Shown: piece after piece, positions 9,308 to 19,122 of the stretch | Layout of the letters: every line of letters begins with the position of its first letter | How positions within the stretch are numbered: position 1 is the first letter of the stretch | Origin: JACKBK01 sp963707275 | GTDB taxonomy: Bacteria; Chloroflexota; Anaerolineae; JAAEKA01 | NCBI GenBank assembly: GCA_963707275.1 | Contig: CAVPPH010000002.1 | Span: 372,001 to 436,000, forward strand | Direction of reading: 5' to 3' | DNA: 64,000 nt | Made by a program: the position numbers and the translations under genes | The notes under the pieces: model-generated | The model's database searches: none | The model's input: only the letters and a program-made list of their open reading frames with translations | Told to the model about the DNA's origin: nothing

Positions 9308-9448
9308 GTACAATTGGGTTGTACAATCTCGGTCCAAGGAGCTGAAAAATGATCAGCATTACACGCGGGTCGCAGTCGCTCCACATCTTGACAAGCTGCG
9401 CAAGATAATGTATCTTATGCGTTGTATATCGATAACATGGTATCGATT
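9308..9448 (+). promoter_or_regulatory. promoter and LacI-type operator before the sugar ABC transporter
   Basis: TTGACA (9388-9393), a 17-base spacer and TATCTT (9411-9416) form a promoter. Just downstream TATCGAT occurs at 9427-9433 and 9441-9447, again every 14 bases, with a central CATG making the site nearly palindromic. Further upstream GTACAA (9308-9313) faces TTGTAC (9319-9324). The rest of the 340-base gap holds nothing I recognise. Confidence 0.6.
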
Positions 9449-9579
9449 AAACAAGCGCAGTTCATCACATCGAATCTCCTCTGCGCTTGTGAACCGCCCA
9501 TAGCCATGTCCCAACCCTACCGTTCCGTGTCGTAGCTCCATTCAGGAGCATCTACCACCTTTCAGAATCGGAGGATTCA

Positions 9580-10590
9580 ATGAAGACCCACAAAGTTCTG
9601 TTCGTGCTGATGGCCATGCTTGTCGTGTTTGCCCTGGCAGCAGGCTGCGCCGCACCGGCTGCCACCACCGACACGGCCAGCGCCACCACCGCGCCGGCAA
9701 CGGGCAGCGATGCTGCTGCAAAACCCTACATCCCGGTCATCTCCAAGGGCTTCCAGCACCAGTTCTGGCAGGCTGTGAAGCAAGGCTCTGAGCAGGCCGC
9801 CGCGGACCTGAACGTCGATATCACCTTCGAAGGCCCGGAGTCGGAGGCGATGGTTGACAAGCAGTACGAGATGCTCCAGGCTGCGATCGCCAAGAACCCC
9901 GCCGCGATCTGCTTTGCCGCCGTGGACAGCAAGGCCATGATCCCGCTGCTGGAAGAGGCCAAGACCAAGGGCATCCCGATCATCGGCTTCGACTCGGGCG
10001 TTGACAGCGATATCCCGCTGGCGACTGCCGCAACCGACAACATCGCCGCGGCTGCCCTGGCTGCCGACAAGATGGCAGAGCTGATCGGCGGCTCCGGCAA
10101 GGTGGCAGTGCTGGTTCACGACCAGACCAGCCGCACCGGCATCGACCGCCGCGACGGCTTCGTCAATCAGATCGAATCGAAGTATCCTGACATCGAGATC
10201 GTCAACCTGGACTACGGCGCCGGCGACCAGCTCAAGTCCACCGACCTTGCAAAGGCCGTCATCCAGGCCAACCCGGACCTGAAGGGCTACTTCGGAGCCA
10301 ACGAAGGTTCTATCATCGGCGTCCTCAACGCAGTGAAGGAACTTGGCAAAGAAGGCCAGATCGTGGTCATCGGCTACGACTCGGGCCAACAGCAGATCGA
10401 CGCCATCAAGAGCGGCGTTGAGGCTGGCGCGATCACCCAGAACCCGGTCGGCATCGGCTACAAGTGCGTCGAAGCTGCCGTCAAGGCCATCAACGGTGAG
10501 ACGCTGGACAAGGTGATCGACACCGGTTTCTTCTGGTTCGATGCCACCAACATCGACTCTGACGAGATCAAGCCGCTGTTGTATCAGTAG
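9580..10590 (+). CDS. sugar ABC transporter substrate-binding lipoprotein (ribose/rhamnose type)
   Basis: Periplasmic/cell-surface sugar-binding protein of 336 residues in the RbsB/LacI-like peripheral binding protein fold. The N-terminus is a lipoprotein signal with lipobox LAAGC, followed by a Thr/Ala/Ser-rich linker to about residue 45. The core has the type I binding-protein pattern: KGFQHQFWQAVKQGSEQAA at the first lobe, repeated cross-overs such as IGFDSGVDSDIPLA, and a C-terminal hinge near AITQNPVGIGYK. ATG 9580 follows GGAGGATTCA. It is first in an operon with an ATPase and a permease. Given rhaB, AKR and LacI upstream, rhamnose, fucose or a related sugar is likely. Confidence 0.88.
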   Translation: MKTHKVLFVLMAMLVVFALAAGCAAPAATTDTASATTAPATGSDAAAKPYIPVISKGFQHQFWQAVKQGSEQAAADLNVDITFEGPESEAMVDKQYEMLQAAIAKNPAAICFAAVDSKAMIPLLEEAKTKGIPIIGFDSGVDSDIPLATAATDNIAAAALAADKMAELIGGSGKVAVLVHDQTSRTGIDRRDGFVNQIESKYPDIEIVNLDYGAGDQLKSTDLAKAVIQANPDLKGYFGANEGSIIGVLNAVKELGKEGQIVVIGYDSGQQQIDAIKSGVEAGAITQNPVGIGYKCVEAAVKAINGETLDKVIDTGFFWFDATNIDSDEIKPLLYQ

Positions 10591-10685
10591 ACTATATCGG
10601 CTGGTCATTTGACCAGCGCCACGTTTGACCACGCAGGGGCGGGACCTCCTCCCCCGCCCCTGCACATCTCCCCGAAGGACACACC

Positions 10686-12250
10686 ATGGGCGACGTCTTG
10701 GTTAACATGCAGGGAATCGACAAGTCCTTTCCCGGAGTTCACGCACTAATCGAGGCCAGGTTTGATCTGCGGGCCGGTGAAGTCCACGCGTTGGTGGGAG
10801 AAAACGGCGCTGGAAAATCGACTCTCATGAAGATACTGTCCGGAATCTATCGCAAAGATGCCGGACATATTTTATTGCAAGACAAAGAAGTCGAGATTCC
10901 AACGCCACGCGCTGCCCAGGATCTGGGCATCAGCATGATTCATCAGGAGATCAACCTGATGAATCACCTGAACTCTTGCGCAGAACGTCTATATCGGCCG
11001 CGAGCCGCGCGGCATCGCCCGCTTCATGTTGGACGAAAACAAGATCAACGCGCAAACACGTGCCCTGTTCGAACTCGATGCGGCTCAACCTCGATCCGCG
11101 CACCAAAGCCGCTGACTTGACCGTCGCCAAGCAGCAGATGGTCGAGATCGCCAAGGCGCTTTCCTTCAACTCGCAAGTGCTGATCATGGACGAGCCGACG
11201 GCCGCGCTGACCGAGTCGGAAATCGACGAACTGTTCCGCATCATCCGCGAGATCCGCGACCGGGGCGTGGGTATCGTCTACATTTCGCACCGCCTGGAAG
11301 AGCTCAAGCAGATCTCTGACCGCATTACCGTCATGCGCGACGGCCAGACCATCGACACGGTGGATGCCCAGACGACCGGCATTGACCAGATCATCTCAAT
11401 GATGGTGGGTCGGACGATCTTTGAGGCCGCACCGGAGGTGCCTGAAACACCCAACGAAGAGATCGCGTTGGAAGTCAGGAATCTGAACCGTGGCGTTGTC
11501 ATCCGCGATGTCAACTTTGTCCTCAAGAAAGGCGAGATCCTGGGGTTTGCCGGACTGATGGGCGCGGGACGCACCGAAGTGGCGCGCGCGGTCTTCGGTG
11601 CAGATCCGGTCAACTCGGGCGAGTTCCGCGTGAACGGCAAAGTGGTGCACATCAGATCGCCCAAGGACGCGGTCGCCCATGGCATCGGCTACCTCTCCGA
11701 GGACCGCAAGCGCTACGGGCTGGCGCTGGGCATGGACGTCGAAGAAAACATCGCCCTGGCAGGGTTCAGCAAATTCGTGGGCAAGCTGGGCACTGTCGAC
11801 CGCAGCGCGACGCGAGAGACCGCCAATCACTACGTCGAGGCTTTGCAGATCAAAACGCCCAGCATCGAGCAGCGGGTACGCAACCTCTCGGGCGGCAACC
11901 AGCAGAAGGTGGTCATCGGCAAGTGGCTGACTGCTGACACCGAGATACTGATCTTCGACGAACCGACACGTGGCATCGACGTCGGCGCCAAGAGCGAGAT
12001 CTATCACTTGCTCAACGATCTGGCGCAGCAAGGCAAGTCGATCATCATGATTTCGTCGGAACTGCCCGAAATCCTGCGCATGAGCCACCGCATCATCGTC
12101 ATGTGCGAGGGACGTATTACAGGCGAACTCTCCTCCGCGGACGCGACGCAGGAGGAGATCATGCGGCTTGCAACCCAGCGGCGCGGCCTGGTAAGTGCCA
12201 ATGGCGAACCGGCCAACGGCCAGGGCAACGAAAAGAACGGAAAGGTCTAA
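10686..12250 (+). CDS. sugar ABC transporter ATPase, RbsA type, with two frameshifts
   Basis: Double-cassette ATPase that drives sugar import. The first nucleotide-binding domain has Walker A GENGAGKSTLMK and Walker B MDEPTAAL. The second carries the LSGGNQQKV signature and a second Walker B in IFDEPTRGID. The frame breaks near 10975 (after INLMNHL) and again near 11080; between them QNVYIGREPRG is read in a third frame, and MRLNLDPRTK restores the main frame. Total length matches the 500-520 residues of the family, which argues for sequence errors rather than decay. It lies 95 bases after the binding protein and directly before the permease. Confidence 0.85.
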
Positions 12251-12253
12251 CCC

Positions 12254-13246
12254 ATGGCAACCACCGATGCCGCAACTGCGGCCCCGAAAAAGCGATCTCT
12301 GTTGCGGGCCGACGCAGCCCAGAAGCTGCTGGCATTTTCTGCCCTGATCCTGATCTTCATCTTCTTTTCGCTGGCCTCGCCCTTCTTCCGCACCATGGAC
12401 AACTTCAGCAGTATCCTGGTAGCGACCGCCGTTAACGGCGTGCTGGCACTGGGCGTGACCTTCGTGATCATCACCGCCGGCATCGACCTCTCGGTCGGCA
12501 CCGTTATGACCCTTTCGGCCGTCATGACCGGCGTGGCAGTCACCAACCAGGGCTTCCCGATTCCAGTTGGCATTTTGGTCGGCCTGTTGACCGGCACCAC
12601 GGCCGGGCTGGTCAGCGGCTTGATGATCGCGCGCATGAAGATACCACCTTTCATCGCCACACTGGGCATGATGATGATCGCTCGCGGGCTGTCACTGGTG
12701 ATCTCCGGCGTCAAGCCGATCTACTTCAACGACACGCCTGGCTTCCGTGACATCATGATGGGATCGGTGGTTGGCACGGCGTTAGTGCCCAACGCCGTGT
12801 TTATCCTATTTGGCGCGGCGCTGGTAGCGGCGTTTATCCTGGGCAAGACGGTGCTGGGACGCTACGCGGTGGCCATCGGCAGCAACGAGGAGGCGACGCG
12901 GCTGTCAGGCGTCAACGTCGCCAACTGGAAGACCGCCATCTACGCGCTGGGCGGCGCGTTCAGCGGCCTGGCTGGCGTGATGATCGCCTCGCGGCTAAAC
13001 TCAGCCCAGCCGGCGCTGGGCATCGGCTATGAGCTGGAAGCCATCGCGGCGGTGGTCATCGGCGGCACCTCCCTCAGCGGCGGCGAAGGCACGATTCTGG
13101 GCACCATCATCGGCGCGCTGATCATCAGCACCCTGACCAACGGCCTGCGCATTCTCAGCGTGCCGCAGGAGTGGCAGATGGTGATCACCGGCGTCATCGT
13201 GGTGCTGGCTGTCTACCTGGACATCATCCGACGAAGGGGCCGGTAA
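12254..13246 (+). CDS. sugar ABC transporter permease, RbsC type
   Basis: Integral membrane permease of 330 residues, third gene of the operon, three bases after the ATPase stop. It has the eight to ten hydrophobic segments of the family and the conserved cytoplasmic loop GSNEEATRLSGVNV followed by the YALGGAFSGLAGV segment that contacts the ATPase. The late motif AVVIGGTSLSGGEG is also characteristic. A rho-independent terminator follows 47 bases downstream. Confidence 0.9.
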   Translation: MATTDAATAAPKKRSLLRADAAQKLLAFSALILIFIFFSLASPFFRTMDNFSSILVATAVNGVLALGVTFVIITAGIDLSVGTVMTLSAVMTGVAVTNQGFPIPVGILVGLLTGTTAGLVSGLMIARMKIPPFIATLGMMMIARGLSLVISGVKPIYFNDTPGFRDIMMGSVVGTALVPNAVFILFGAALVAAFILGKTVLGRYAVAIGSNEEATRLSGVNVANWKTAIYALGGAFSGLAGVMIASRLNSAQPALGIGYELEAIAAVVIGGTSLSGGEGTILGTIIGALIISTLTNGLRILSVPQEWQMVITGVIVVLAVYLDIIRRRGR

Positions 13247-13292
13247 GTCCGCAGCCTGTCCGGCAAGGCGGCGTGCAGCCAGTTGCCGGCAT

Positions 13293-13340
13293 ATCAAAGA
13301 GCCGCGGTGAGCCATGGATGGCCAGTCGCGGCTTTTTGAT
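13293..13340 (+). terminator. rho-independent terminator of the sugar ABC operon
   Basis: ATCAAAGAGCCGCG (13293-13306) pairs with CGCGGCTTTTTGAT (13327-13340), and the descending arm contains five T's. It ends the operon that starts at 9580. Confidence 0.8.
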
Positions 13341-13408
13341 TCGAGAGCTCAACCTACCGGACTTGCGATTTCGCACGGAGTTGGCTGATGCCTGCCATTC
13401 CTGATGCG

Positions 13409-13437
13409 TTGTTTCCTGCTGCGCCGTGTGATATACT
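13409..13437 (+). promoter_or_regulatory. sigma-70-like promoter of the kinase/regulator operon
   Basis: TTGTTT (13409-13414), a 17-base spacer and TATACT (13432-13437), 70 bases before the histidine kinase start. Confidence 0.5.
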
Positions 13438-13507
13438 GAACGAGGAGGTTTGTCACAGGGCCTGTGGTTGGTAAAAGGCAGGTTCGGTTTCAGAAAGTTC
13501 AGCACCA

Positions 13508-15308
13508 ATGACTTCACAATGGCGTTCTGAGAGCAGGCTCACTGCCCGGGTTCGCGAACTCGAGCAGCAAGTGGCCGACTGCACGGCCCTTAACCGCCGG
13601 CTGGTGGAGGATACGCAGCGACGCGTGGCCCAGCTCACCGCCCTTCAGGAAACGACGCGGGCAGTCGCCAGCACGCTGGACCTGGACAGTCTGCTGAGCT
13701 TGATCATCCAGCAAGCGACGACCCTGCTGGGTGGAGACGGTGGGTTGCTCAATCTCGTTCGCTGGGAGACGGGCGAGGATGAAGTTGTGGCCGGCTACGG
13801 CTCGATGCAATTCGCCAGCGGTGTGGGCGGGTCGCTGGAGGAGAGCCTGTCTGGCTGGGTCACCCTAAACAGCCAGGCCGTTTACTCGAACGACCTGCTG
13901 GCCGATCCCAGAGTTCACAAATCAGCCAGGGACTGGGTGGACCAACGGCAGGTGCGCAACGCAGCCGTGGCCCCTTTGGGGGTGTCAGATCGCGTCATGG
14001 GCACGCTGGTGGTAGTCAACAAACAAAACGGCAAGTCCCGCTTCGATCAAGGCGACCTTGATCTGTTGCAGTTGTTTGCCAACCAGGCAGCCACCGCGAT
14101 ACGCAACGCACAGCAATTTGCGTCTGAGCAGCGGCGCGCCGACCAGTTCCGCGTGATTGGCGAGGTCAGCGGCGAGATCACCACCATCATGCCGGTGCAG
14201 GAGATCCTGACCCGTGTCGCCCACCTGGTGCGCGACACGTTCAACTACTACCACGTCGGGTTGGGACTGGTCGAGGGCGATGAGGTTGTCTACCGCGTCG
14301 GCGCGGGTGAGCTGTGGGAGTCGCTGGATTTCCAGTTCAAGCCGGCCCGGCTCAAAATCGGAAAGCAAGGACTTCTCTGGCTGGGTCGCCGCCACTGGCC
14401 AGGCAGTAACCGTGCCTGATGTGCGGCTTGATCCGCGCTACGTCAAAATGGCAGGCACTGAAGCATTGTCCGAGATCATTGTACCCATCATAGTCAAGGG
14501 AACCGTGATCGGCGTGCTGGACGTGCAGAGCAGGCGGGCAGATGCGTTCGATGAAACGGACCGCAGCGTGCTTCAGGCACTGGCCCACCAAACCGGCGCG
14601 GCCATCGAGAACACACGACTGTACGAACAGGCCCAGCAGGCTGCCGTGGTAGAAGAGCGCAGCCGGCTGGCACGCGAGTTGCACGACGCCGTAACACAGA
14701 CCCTCTTCTCCGCCAGTCTGCTGGCCGAGGTGCTGCCGGCCACCTGGGAGATGGACCAGGCGCGCGGCCGCGAGCTGCTGCAAGAGTTGCGGCAACTGAG
14801 CCGGGGCGCATTGGCCGAGATGCGCACCCTGCTGCTGGAGCTGCGGCCCAGCGTGCTGGCAGAAGCCGACCTCAGCGACCTGCTGCGCCAATTGGCCGAG
14901 GCAGTAGCGGGCCGCACCGGCATGGCCGTGCAGGTAACGGTCGAACCGATCTGCGACCTGCCCGACGATGTGCGCATTGCACTCTATCGCATCGCTCAGG
15001 AAGCGCTGAACAACGTCGTAAAACACGCCCGCGCACAGCACGCCTCGGTCGATCTCCGTTGTACTGACGATGGTGATGGCGATCGAGGTTGTGTGATCCG
15101 GCTTGTGATACACGACGATGGCGTCGGGTTCGACCTGGACGCCATCCCCCAGGATCGTCTGGGGCTGGGTATAATCTGCGAGCGTACTTCATCTATCGGC
15201 GCGTCGTTGACCCTGGACAGCCGGCCAGGGCAGGGCACGACAATCACGGTAGTCTGGCGGGCAGCCGCACCGGACACATCACAGGAGGGCAAAGATGCGG
15301 CAGAATGA
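13508..15308 (+). CDS. GAF-domain sensor histidine kinase, NarX/DegS type, one frameshift
   Basis: Cytoplasmic sensor kinase. A short coiled-coil N-terminus (VRELEQQVADC) leads into two GAF domains (about residues 50-190 and 210-370), then a HisKA_3 dimerisation domain with the phospho-accepting His in RLARELHDAVTQTLF and an HATPase_c domain (N-box EALNNVVKHA, G-boxes DDGVGFDL and PGQGTTI). The frame changes near 14370-14380, where KIGKQGL should run on into SGWVAATGQAV. There is no transmembrane segment. It overlaps the response regulator start by 14 bases, so the two are co-translated. A second damaged copy of its catalytic part lies at 19123-19610. Confidence 0.85.
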
Positions 15309-15933
15309 AACGATTCGTGTGCTGGTCATCGACGACCACGACATGGTCCGCCGCGGCCTGGCAGCCTTCCTGACCATCACTCCTGATCTGTATCTGGTCG
15401 GAGAAGGCCGCAACGGTCAGGAGGCCATCACATTGTGCGAGACGCTGTCTCCTGATGTGGTACTGATGGACCTGATGATGCCGGTCCTGGACGGCGCGGC
15501 GGCCACGCGCGCGATCCGCAGCCGGTGGCCGGCCATACAGGTTGTCGCGCTGACCAGCTTCGAGGAGAAGACGCTGGTGCGCGAGGCGCTGGCCGCCGGC
15601 GCCATCAGCTACCTCCTGAAGAATGTATCGGTCGACGATCTGACCGCGGCCATCCGCTCGGCCCATGCCGGCCGTTCCACACTGGCGCCGGAGGCGGTCC
15701 AGGCGCTGATCCAGCCGCCCGAGTACCCGGTGATCGGATTCGACCTTACCGCGCGCGAGATGGAAGTGCTGGCGCTGATGGTGCAGGGGAAGTCGAACCC
15801 GGAGATCGCCGAAGCGCTGGTCGTCAGCCGCGCGACCGCCAAAGCTCACGTCAGCAACATCCTCTCAAAACTGGAAGTCTCCAATCGCTCGGAAGCCGTC
15901 GCCGTCGCGCTTCAGCAAGGTCTGATAGATTAG
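15295..15933 (+). CDS. NarL/LuxR-family response regulator
   Basis: 212 residues: a receiver domain with the phospho-acceptor Asp in VVLMDLMMPVLDG (about residue 60), the conserved Thr/Ser in VVALTSFEE and Lys in YLLKNVS, then a C-terminal LuxR-type helix-turn-helix (TAREMEVLALMVQGKSNPEI ... SNILSKLEV). ATG 15295 has AGGAGGGCAAAG just upstream. It is the cognate partner of the overlapping GAF kinase. After its stop, 15950-16015 carries two degenerate CCTCCGGGAGG repeat copies. Confidence 0.9.
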   Translation: MRQNETIRVLVIDDHDMVRRGLAAFLTITPDLYLVGEGRNGQEAITLCETLSPDVVLMDLMMPVLDGAAATRAIRSRWPAIQVVALTSFEEKTLVREALAAGAISYLLKNVSVDDLTAAIRSAHAGRSTLAPEAVQALIQPPEYPVIGFDLTAREMEVLALMVQGKSNPEIAEALVVSRATAKAHVSNILSKLEVSNRSEAVAVALQQGLID

Positions 15934-16154
15934 GCAACCTCCCCGCTCTCAATCTCCGGGAGGTGACCAGATCTCGGTCCCCTGTATCCAACCTGCCGGC
16001 CACCTCCGGGAGGGTTTTGATCCGACTTCGTCCCCCTGCCAACACTAGCCACCTGGCTAATCGATGAATCGTCCGCGTGTCCGATCCGCCGCCGGGGAAT
16101 ATCACCTATACTAACAACAGGAGCAATTTCAAATGCGGTCTTCTGGAGTAATGT

Positions 16155-16538
16155 ATGCGTATTCTGCTCGCCGACGATCAAGCTCGGGTGCGGTACGCCC
16201 TGCGGGCACTTCTGGCGATCCACGAGGATATTGAGATCGTGGCTGAAGCGACCGATGTGGCCGAGCTGCTGGATCAAGCACAAAGATCCTGTCCCGACCT
16301 AATTCTGGTGGACTGGGAACTGCCTGGCCTGGCAATGTCTGCCGTGTTGCCAGTGCTGCACAGGGTATGTCACAGCGTCCGGGTCGTCGTGTTGAGCGGA
16401 CTGCCCGAAGCGAAGGCGGCGGCCTTTGCGGCAGGCGCAGATCGGTTTGTCAGCAAGTCGCAACCGCCAGAGAGACTGTTGGAAGCAATCTACGCAAACG
16501 GGACCCAGGTCCATTTGCAGGGAATGGCGGAGCGGTAA
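16155..16538 (+). CDS. stand-alone receiver-domain protein
   Basis: 127 residues made only of a CheY-like receiver fold. Acidic pocket ADD at residues 6-8, phospho-acceptor Asp in LILVDWELPG, Ser in VVLSGLPEA and Lys in RFVSKSQPP are all present, so it should be phosphorylated. It lacks a DNA-binding domain. It may be a phosphate sink or a partner of the kinase upstream, though it is separated by about 220 bases with repeat sequence. Confidence 0.75.
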   Translation: MRILLADDQARVRYALRALLAIHEDIEIVAEATDVAELLDQAQRSCPDLILVDWELPGLAMSAVLPVLHRVCHSVRVVVLSGLPEAKAAAFAAGADRFVSKSQPPERLLEAIYANGTQVHLQGMAER

Positions 16539-16597
16539 CCCGGTCGGACAACCGACTGGGGCAGCGCCCCATCCCGACCCTGTCGAGGAGGACTGCG

Positions 16598-16843
16598 ATG
16601 TTTACGGTAAACTATCACATGGAAGAACAACTACGCACGCAGCGCATGGCCGATTGCCTGCGTCGCTCAGAGCTTGATTGCATGTGCCGGGAGGCGGGTA
16701 TCGACCGGCGCGGCTGGTCAGGTCGGCAAGCGTGCCGGATGCTCGCGGCTTTGGGACTCTGGCTGGTGAAGATGGGCCGCCGCCTCGAAGCAGTGAACTT
16801 GTCGCCAGCAACAGGCGCTGGCGAGCTTCGGCACAACATTTGA
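16598..16843 (+). CDS. small basic protein of unknown function
   Basis: 81 residues starting at ATG 16598 with GAGGAGGA seven bases upstream, a clear ribosome site. Basic and Cys-containing with one moderately hydrophobic segment (ACRMLAALGLWLV). I do not recognise a family. It is first in a run of small membrane-protein genes to 18386 on the same strand. Confidence 0.5.
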   Translation: MFTVNYHMEEQLRTQRMADCLRRSELDCMCREAGIDRRGWSGRQACRMLAALGLWLVKMGRRLEAVNLSPATGAGELRHNI

Positions 16844-16858
16844 AAGGAGAGAGGAACA

Positions 16859-17308
16859 ATGAACTCGCTGAACAAGGAGCAACTGGGTATTCACGTTCAG
16901 ATTCTGGGCTGGCTGCGTATCTTGAGCGCTGCGCTGCTGGCTGTCGTAGGCGTCGGCCTGCTGATCTTTCTGGGAGGCATGGGTGTGTTTGCCGGCGCTG
17001 AATTGGGCGAATTGATCGCCTTCTGGGTGTTGGGCCTGACTGGAGTCTTCGTCGGAGGGCTGATGGTTGTGCTGGCGCTGCCAGGCTTCATCGCCGGCGT
17101 CGGCCTGCTGAAGCACAAGGGCTGGGGACGAATTCTGGCTATCATCGTGGCTGCATTCGACCTGATCAACTTCCCGATTGGCACGGCGATAAGTGTGTAC
17201 AGCTTCTATGTGCTGTTTCAGAACTCGGCTGATGGCTTCTTTGCCGGATCGCCGCCATCGCAGACAGTCGCGACGCCGACCGATGGCGCGCTGGTTGCCA
17301 GTCAGTAA
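16859..17308 (+). CDS. small four-helix membrane protein
   Basis: 149 residues with four predicted hydrophobic segments (about 18-40, 50-65, 70-90 and 97-120) and a short polar C-terminal tail. AAAGGAGAGAGG precedes ATG 16859 closely. Similar short proteins with an N-terminal HVQILGWLRI-like motif are common in Chloroflexota, but I know no function. It sits 15 bases after the previous small gene and 26 before the next. Confidence 0.65.
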   Translation: MNSLNKEQLGIHVQILGWLRILSAALLAVVGVGLLIFLGGMGVFAGAELGELIAFWVLGLTGVFVGGLMVVLALPGFIAGVGLLKHKGWGRILAIIVAAFDLINFPIGTAISVYSFYVLFQNSADGFFAGSPPSQTVATPTDGALVASQ

Positions 17309-17334
17309 CCGGCCGGTAAGTTTGGGAATGTCCC

Positions 17335-17484
17335 ATGCAAACGTCTCGTTTGATTGTCGGTCTGATTCTTGTGGTCCTGGCCGGTCTGCTGTTCTTCCAG
17401 GGAGACGGCGCCTATGCCACCTCCGGCGCCATCGCGCTTGGAGTGCTGGGTTTGGTGACCATCGCAATTTCCAGAAGAAAGTAG
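17335..17484 (+). CDS. 49-residue two-helix membrane peptide
   Basis: A short gene from ATG 17335 to TAG 17484: two hydrophobic segments (LIVGLILVVLAGLLFF and GAIALGVLGLVTIAI) separated by a short polar turn, ending SRRK. The context between two other small membrane genes and the regular hydrophobicity support it; function unknown. Confidence 0.5.
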   Translation: MQTSRLIVGLILVVLAGLLFFQGDGAYATSGAIALGVLGLVTIAISRRK

Positions 17485-17527
17485 GACGGTCAGGCCACGT
17501 TTCGGCCGTATCTTGTGGAGGTGAATA

Positions 17528-17974
17528 ATGACAAGCGTGTATCCTTTGGCTGCGGTTGCCCTGCTCGCCGTGCTGATCGGTGTAGGCATCGCCATCGTTG
17601 TGGTCATGGCACGAACCGCGCGGCGGTCACAGGTAAACCAGTCGGTTGACCTGGAGGACCCGCAGGGAGGATATCCTGAGGGCCACTGGATGGGCATCGG
17701 CATCAGCGTGGGCCTGCTGATTGGCATGGCCCTTGGCATGGCGATGGGCATCGCAACGGACAGCGTGTCGACTGGCATCGCCTTGGGTCCGGCAATGGGC
17801 GTGGCAATCGGTGTCGCTATCGGCGCCGGGCTGGAGCAGCGTCACAAGGATGAGATCCGCCCGCTGACCGAGGACGAGCGCCGTTCCCGCTCACGACTGA
17901 TGTGGGTTGGTGTCGCAGCGCTGGCAGTCGGTCTGCTGGTGCTGGCCAGTATCTTTGTGGCGACACTGCTATGA
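17528..17974 (+). CDS. small glycine-rich membrane protein
   Basis: 148 residues with an N-terminal anchor (LAAVALLAVLIGVGIAIVVV), a central Gly/Met-rich double helix of glycine-zipper look (ISVGLLIGMALGMAMG and ALGPAMGVAIGVAIGAG) and a C-terminal helix. GGAGGTGAATA precedes ATG 17528. Its stop overlaps the next start in an ATGA at 17971-17974. No family recognised with confidence. Confidence 0.6.
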   Translation: MTSVYPLAAVALLAVLIGVGIAIVVVMARTARRSQVNQSVDLEDPQGGYPEGHWMGIGISVGLLIGMALGMAMGIATDSVSTGIALGPAMGVAIGVAIGAGLEQRHKDEIRPLTEDERRSRSRLMWVGVAALAVGLLVLASIFVATLL

Positions 17975-18386
17975 CTTTCCAGGAAATGTCCAACACATCG
18001 AAACGACTGCCTCTCGCGAAATTCAGATTCTTCGCTGGATCGAGCGCCTGTGGTCTGTGGCCGTAGCCTCGTTGGTCGTCGTGATGAACCTCGCGCCTGA
18101 CCCGGTGACCGGCCAGTTGAGCGGAACCGTCACAGTCCACCAGGCGGTGCTCGCGCTGCTCTTTCCGGGGATCTACATCGCCGGCTGGTTGCTAGCCTGG
18201 TGGCGGGAGATCGCCGGCGGCGTGCTGATGGCGATCAGCTTCCCCCTGTTCGCCGCATACATCGCATTGGTGCATGGGGCAGGTCAACTTGCACCAGCCA
18301 TGCTCATCGTCGGCTTGATCGTTATCGTGCCGGGCCTGCTCTTTATGCTAACTGGCTATCTCTCACATAACAAAGAAATCGCCTGA
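17971..18386 (+). CDS. small membrane protein, probable early frameshift
   Basis: The likely start, ATG 17971, overlaps the previous stop in an ATGA, but that frame closes after about 27 codons. A different frame over 18020-18386 encodes four convincing hydrophobic segments (SVAVASLVVVMNLAPD, AVLALLFPGIYIAGWLLAW, VLMAISFPLFAAYIALV, MLIVGLIVIVPGLLF). An indel near 18000-18030 best explains this. It resembles DUF7670-like small membrane proteins; function unknown. Confidence 0.45.
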
Positions 18387-18940
18387 CGTGGCCGGTGCAC
18401 ATGGCGGAACAACCAAGCGACGCCTCCAGTGCCTACGCGCACCCTGACTTCGCCGGGTTTGATCTGGCGCCGCGTTCTGATCCGCACGATGTGGGTGTTG
18501 TGATCCTGGACGAGCCGGTGCAAGGAATTACGCCGGTGGACCTGCCGACGCCAGGCTACCTGGATCAACTGAAAGCAAGCGGCCAACTGCGTCCCGGTCC
18601 CAACGCGCCCAGCTTCACAGTTGTCGGTTATGGGTCAGAGATTCTCTGGCCCCCGCCCCAGCAGTCAGTTCTGGGCATACGGCGCTACGCGTATTCTGCC
18701 TATCAGAACCTGCACCCAGCCTGGCTGAAACTGTCGCAAAACCAGGCGCAAGGTAATGGCGGCACATGTGGGGGCGACGGCGGAGGGCCAACCTTCTGGG
18801 TCGATGACACCGGCGCCGAAGTTCTGGTAGCACTGATCTCCACGGGTGACATTGCGTGCGTGTCCTCAGCCTGGAACTACCGGATTGATACAGCGGAGTC
18901 GCTTGACTTCATCAACCAGGCCATCGACGACAACCCGTAG
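18371..18940 (+). pseudogene. trypsin-like serine protease, N-terminally truncated with altered catalytic Ser
   Basis: The readable part has the Asp-containing strand HDVGVVILDEPV and the oxyanion/catalytic region GGTCGGDGGGPTFW of S1 proteases. The first domain with the catalytic His and the signal peptide is missing: the frame starts only at about 18371, inside the previous gene's end. The canonical GDSGGP reads GDGGGP, so the nucleophilic serine is also lost. Its codons are otherwise normal. It is a remnant, unless the Gly is a sequence error. Confidence 0.6.
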
Positions 18941-19020
18941 CCGATCGCGTGCTTGACCATGCAAGCGCTGTGCTGTATCTTCCATCCCATCCGTGGTTTG
19001 TAGGGATAGAGCGCAGAACC

Positions 19021-19050
19021 CTCCCGGAGGTTATCGAAACCTCCGGGAGG
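19021..19050. repeat. CTCCCGGAGGTT palindromic repeat
   Basis: CTCCCGGAGGTT (19021-19032) faces AACCTCCGGGAG (19038-19049). The same unit is at 41721-41750 and in degraded form at 15950-16015 and 36125-36165. It separates two gene wrecks here. Confidence 0.75.
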
Positions 19051-19062
19051 ATAGCCGACCAT

Positions 19063-19122
19063 TCACACCTCCAGCCAGACGCAGACCAACCCCAGCATGA
19101 TAATCACAGCGAATAACGCGAC
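19063..19122 (-). pseudogene. C-terminal remnant of a small membrane protein
   Basis: On the minus strand about 19 codons read WVALFAVIIMLGLVCVWLEV and a stop. This closely matches the end of the membrane protein encoded at 36172-36520 (LFAVIIVLGLVCVWLVV). Only this tail is left; it abuts the kinase fragment on its other side. Confidence 0.6.
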
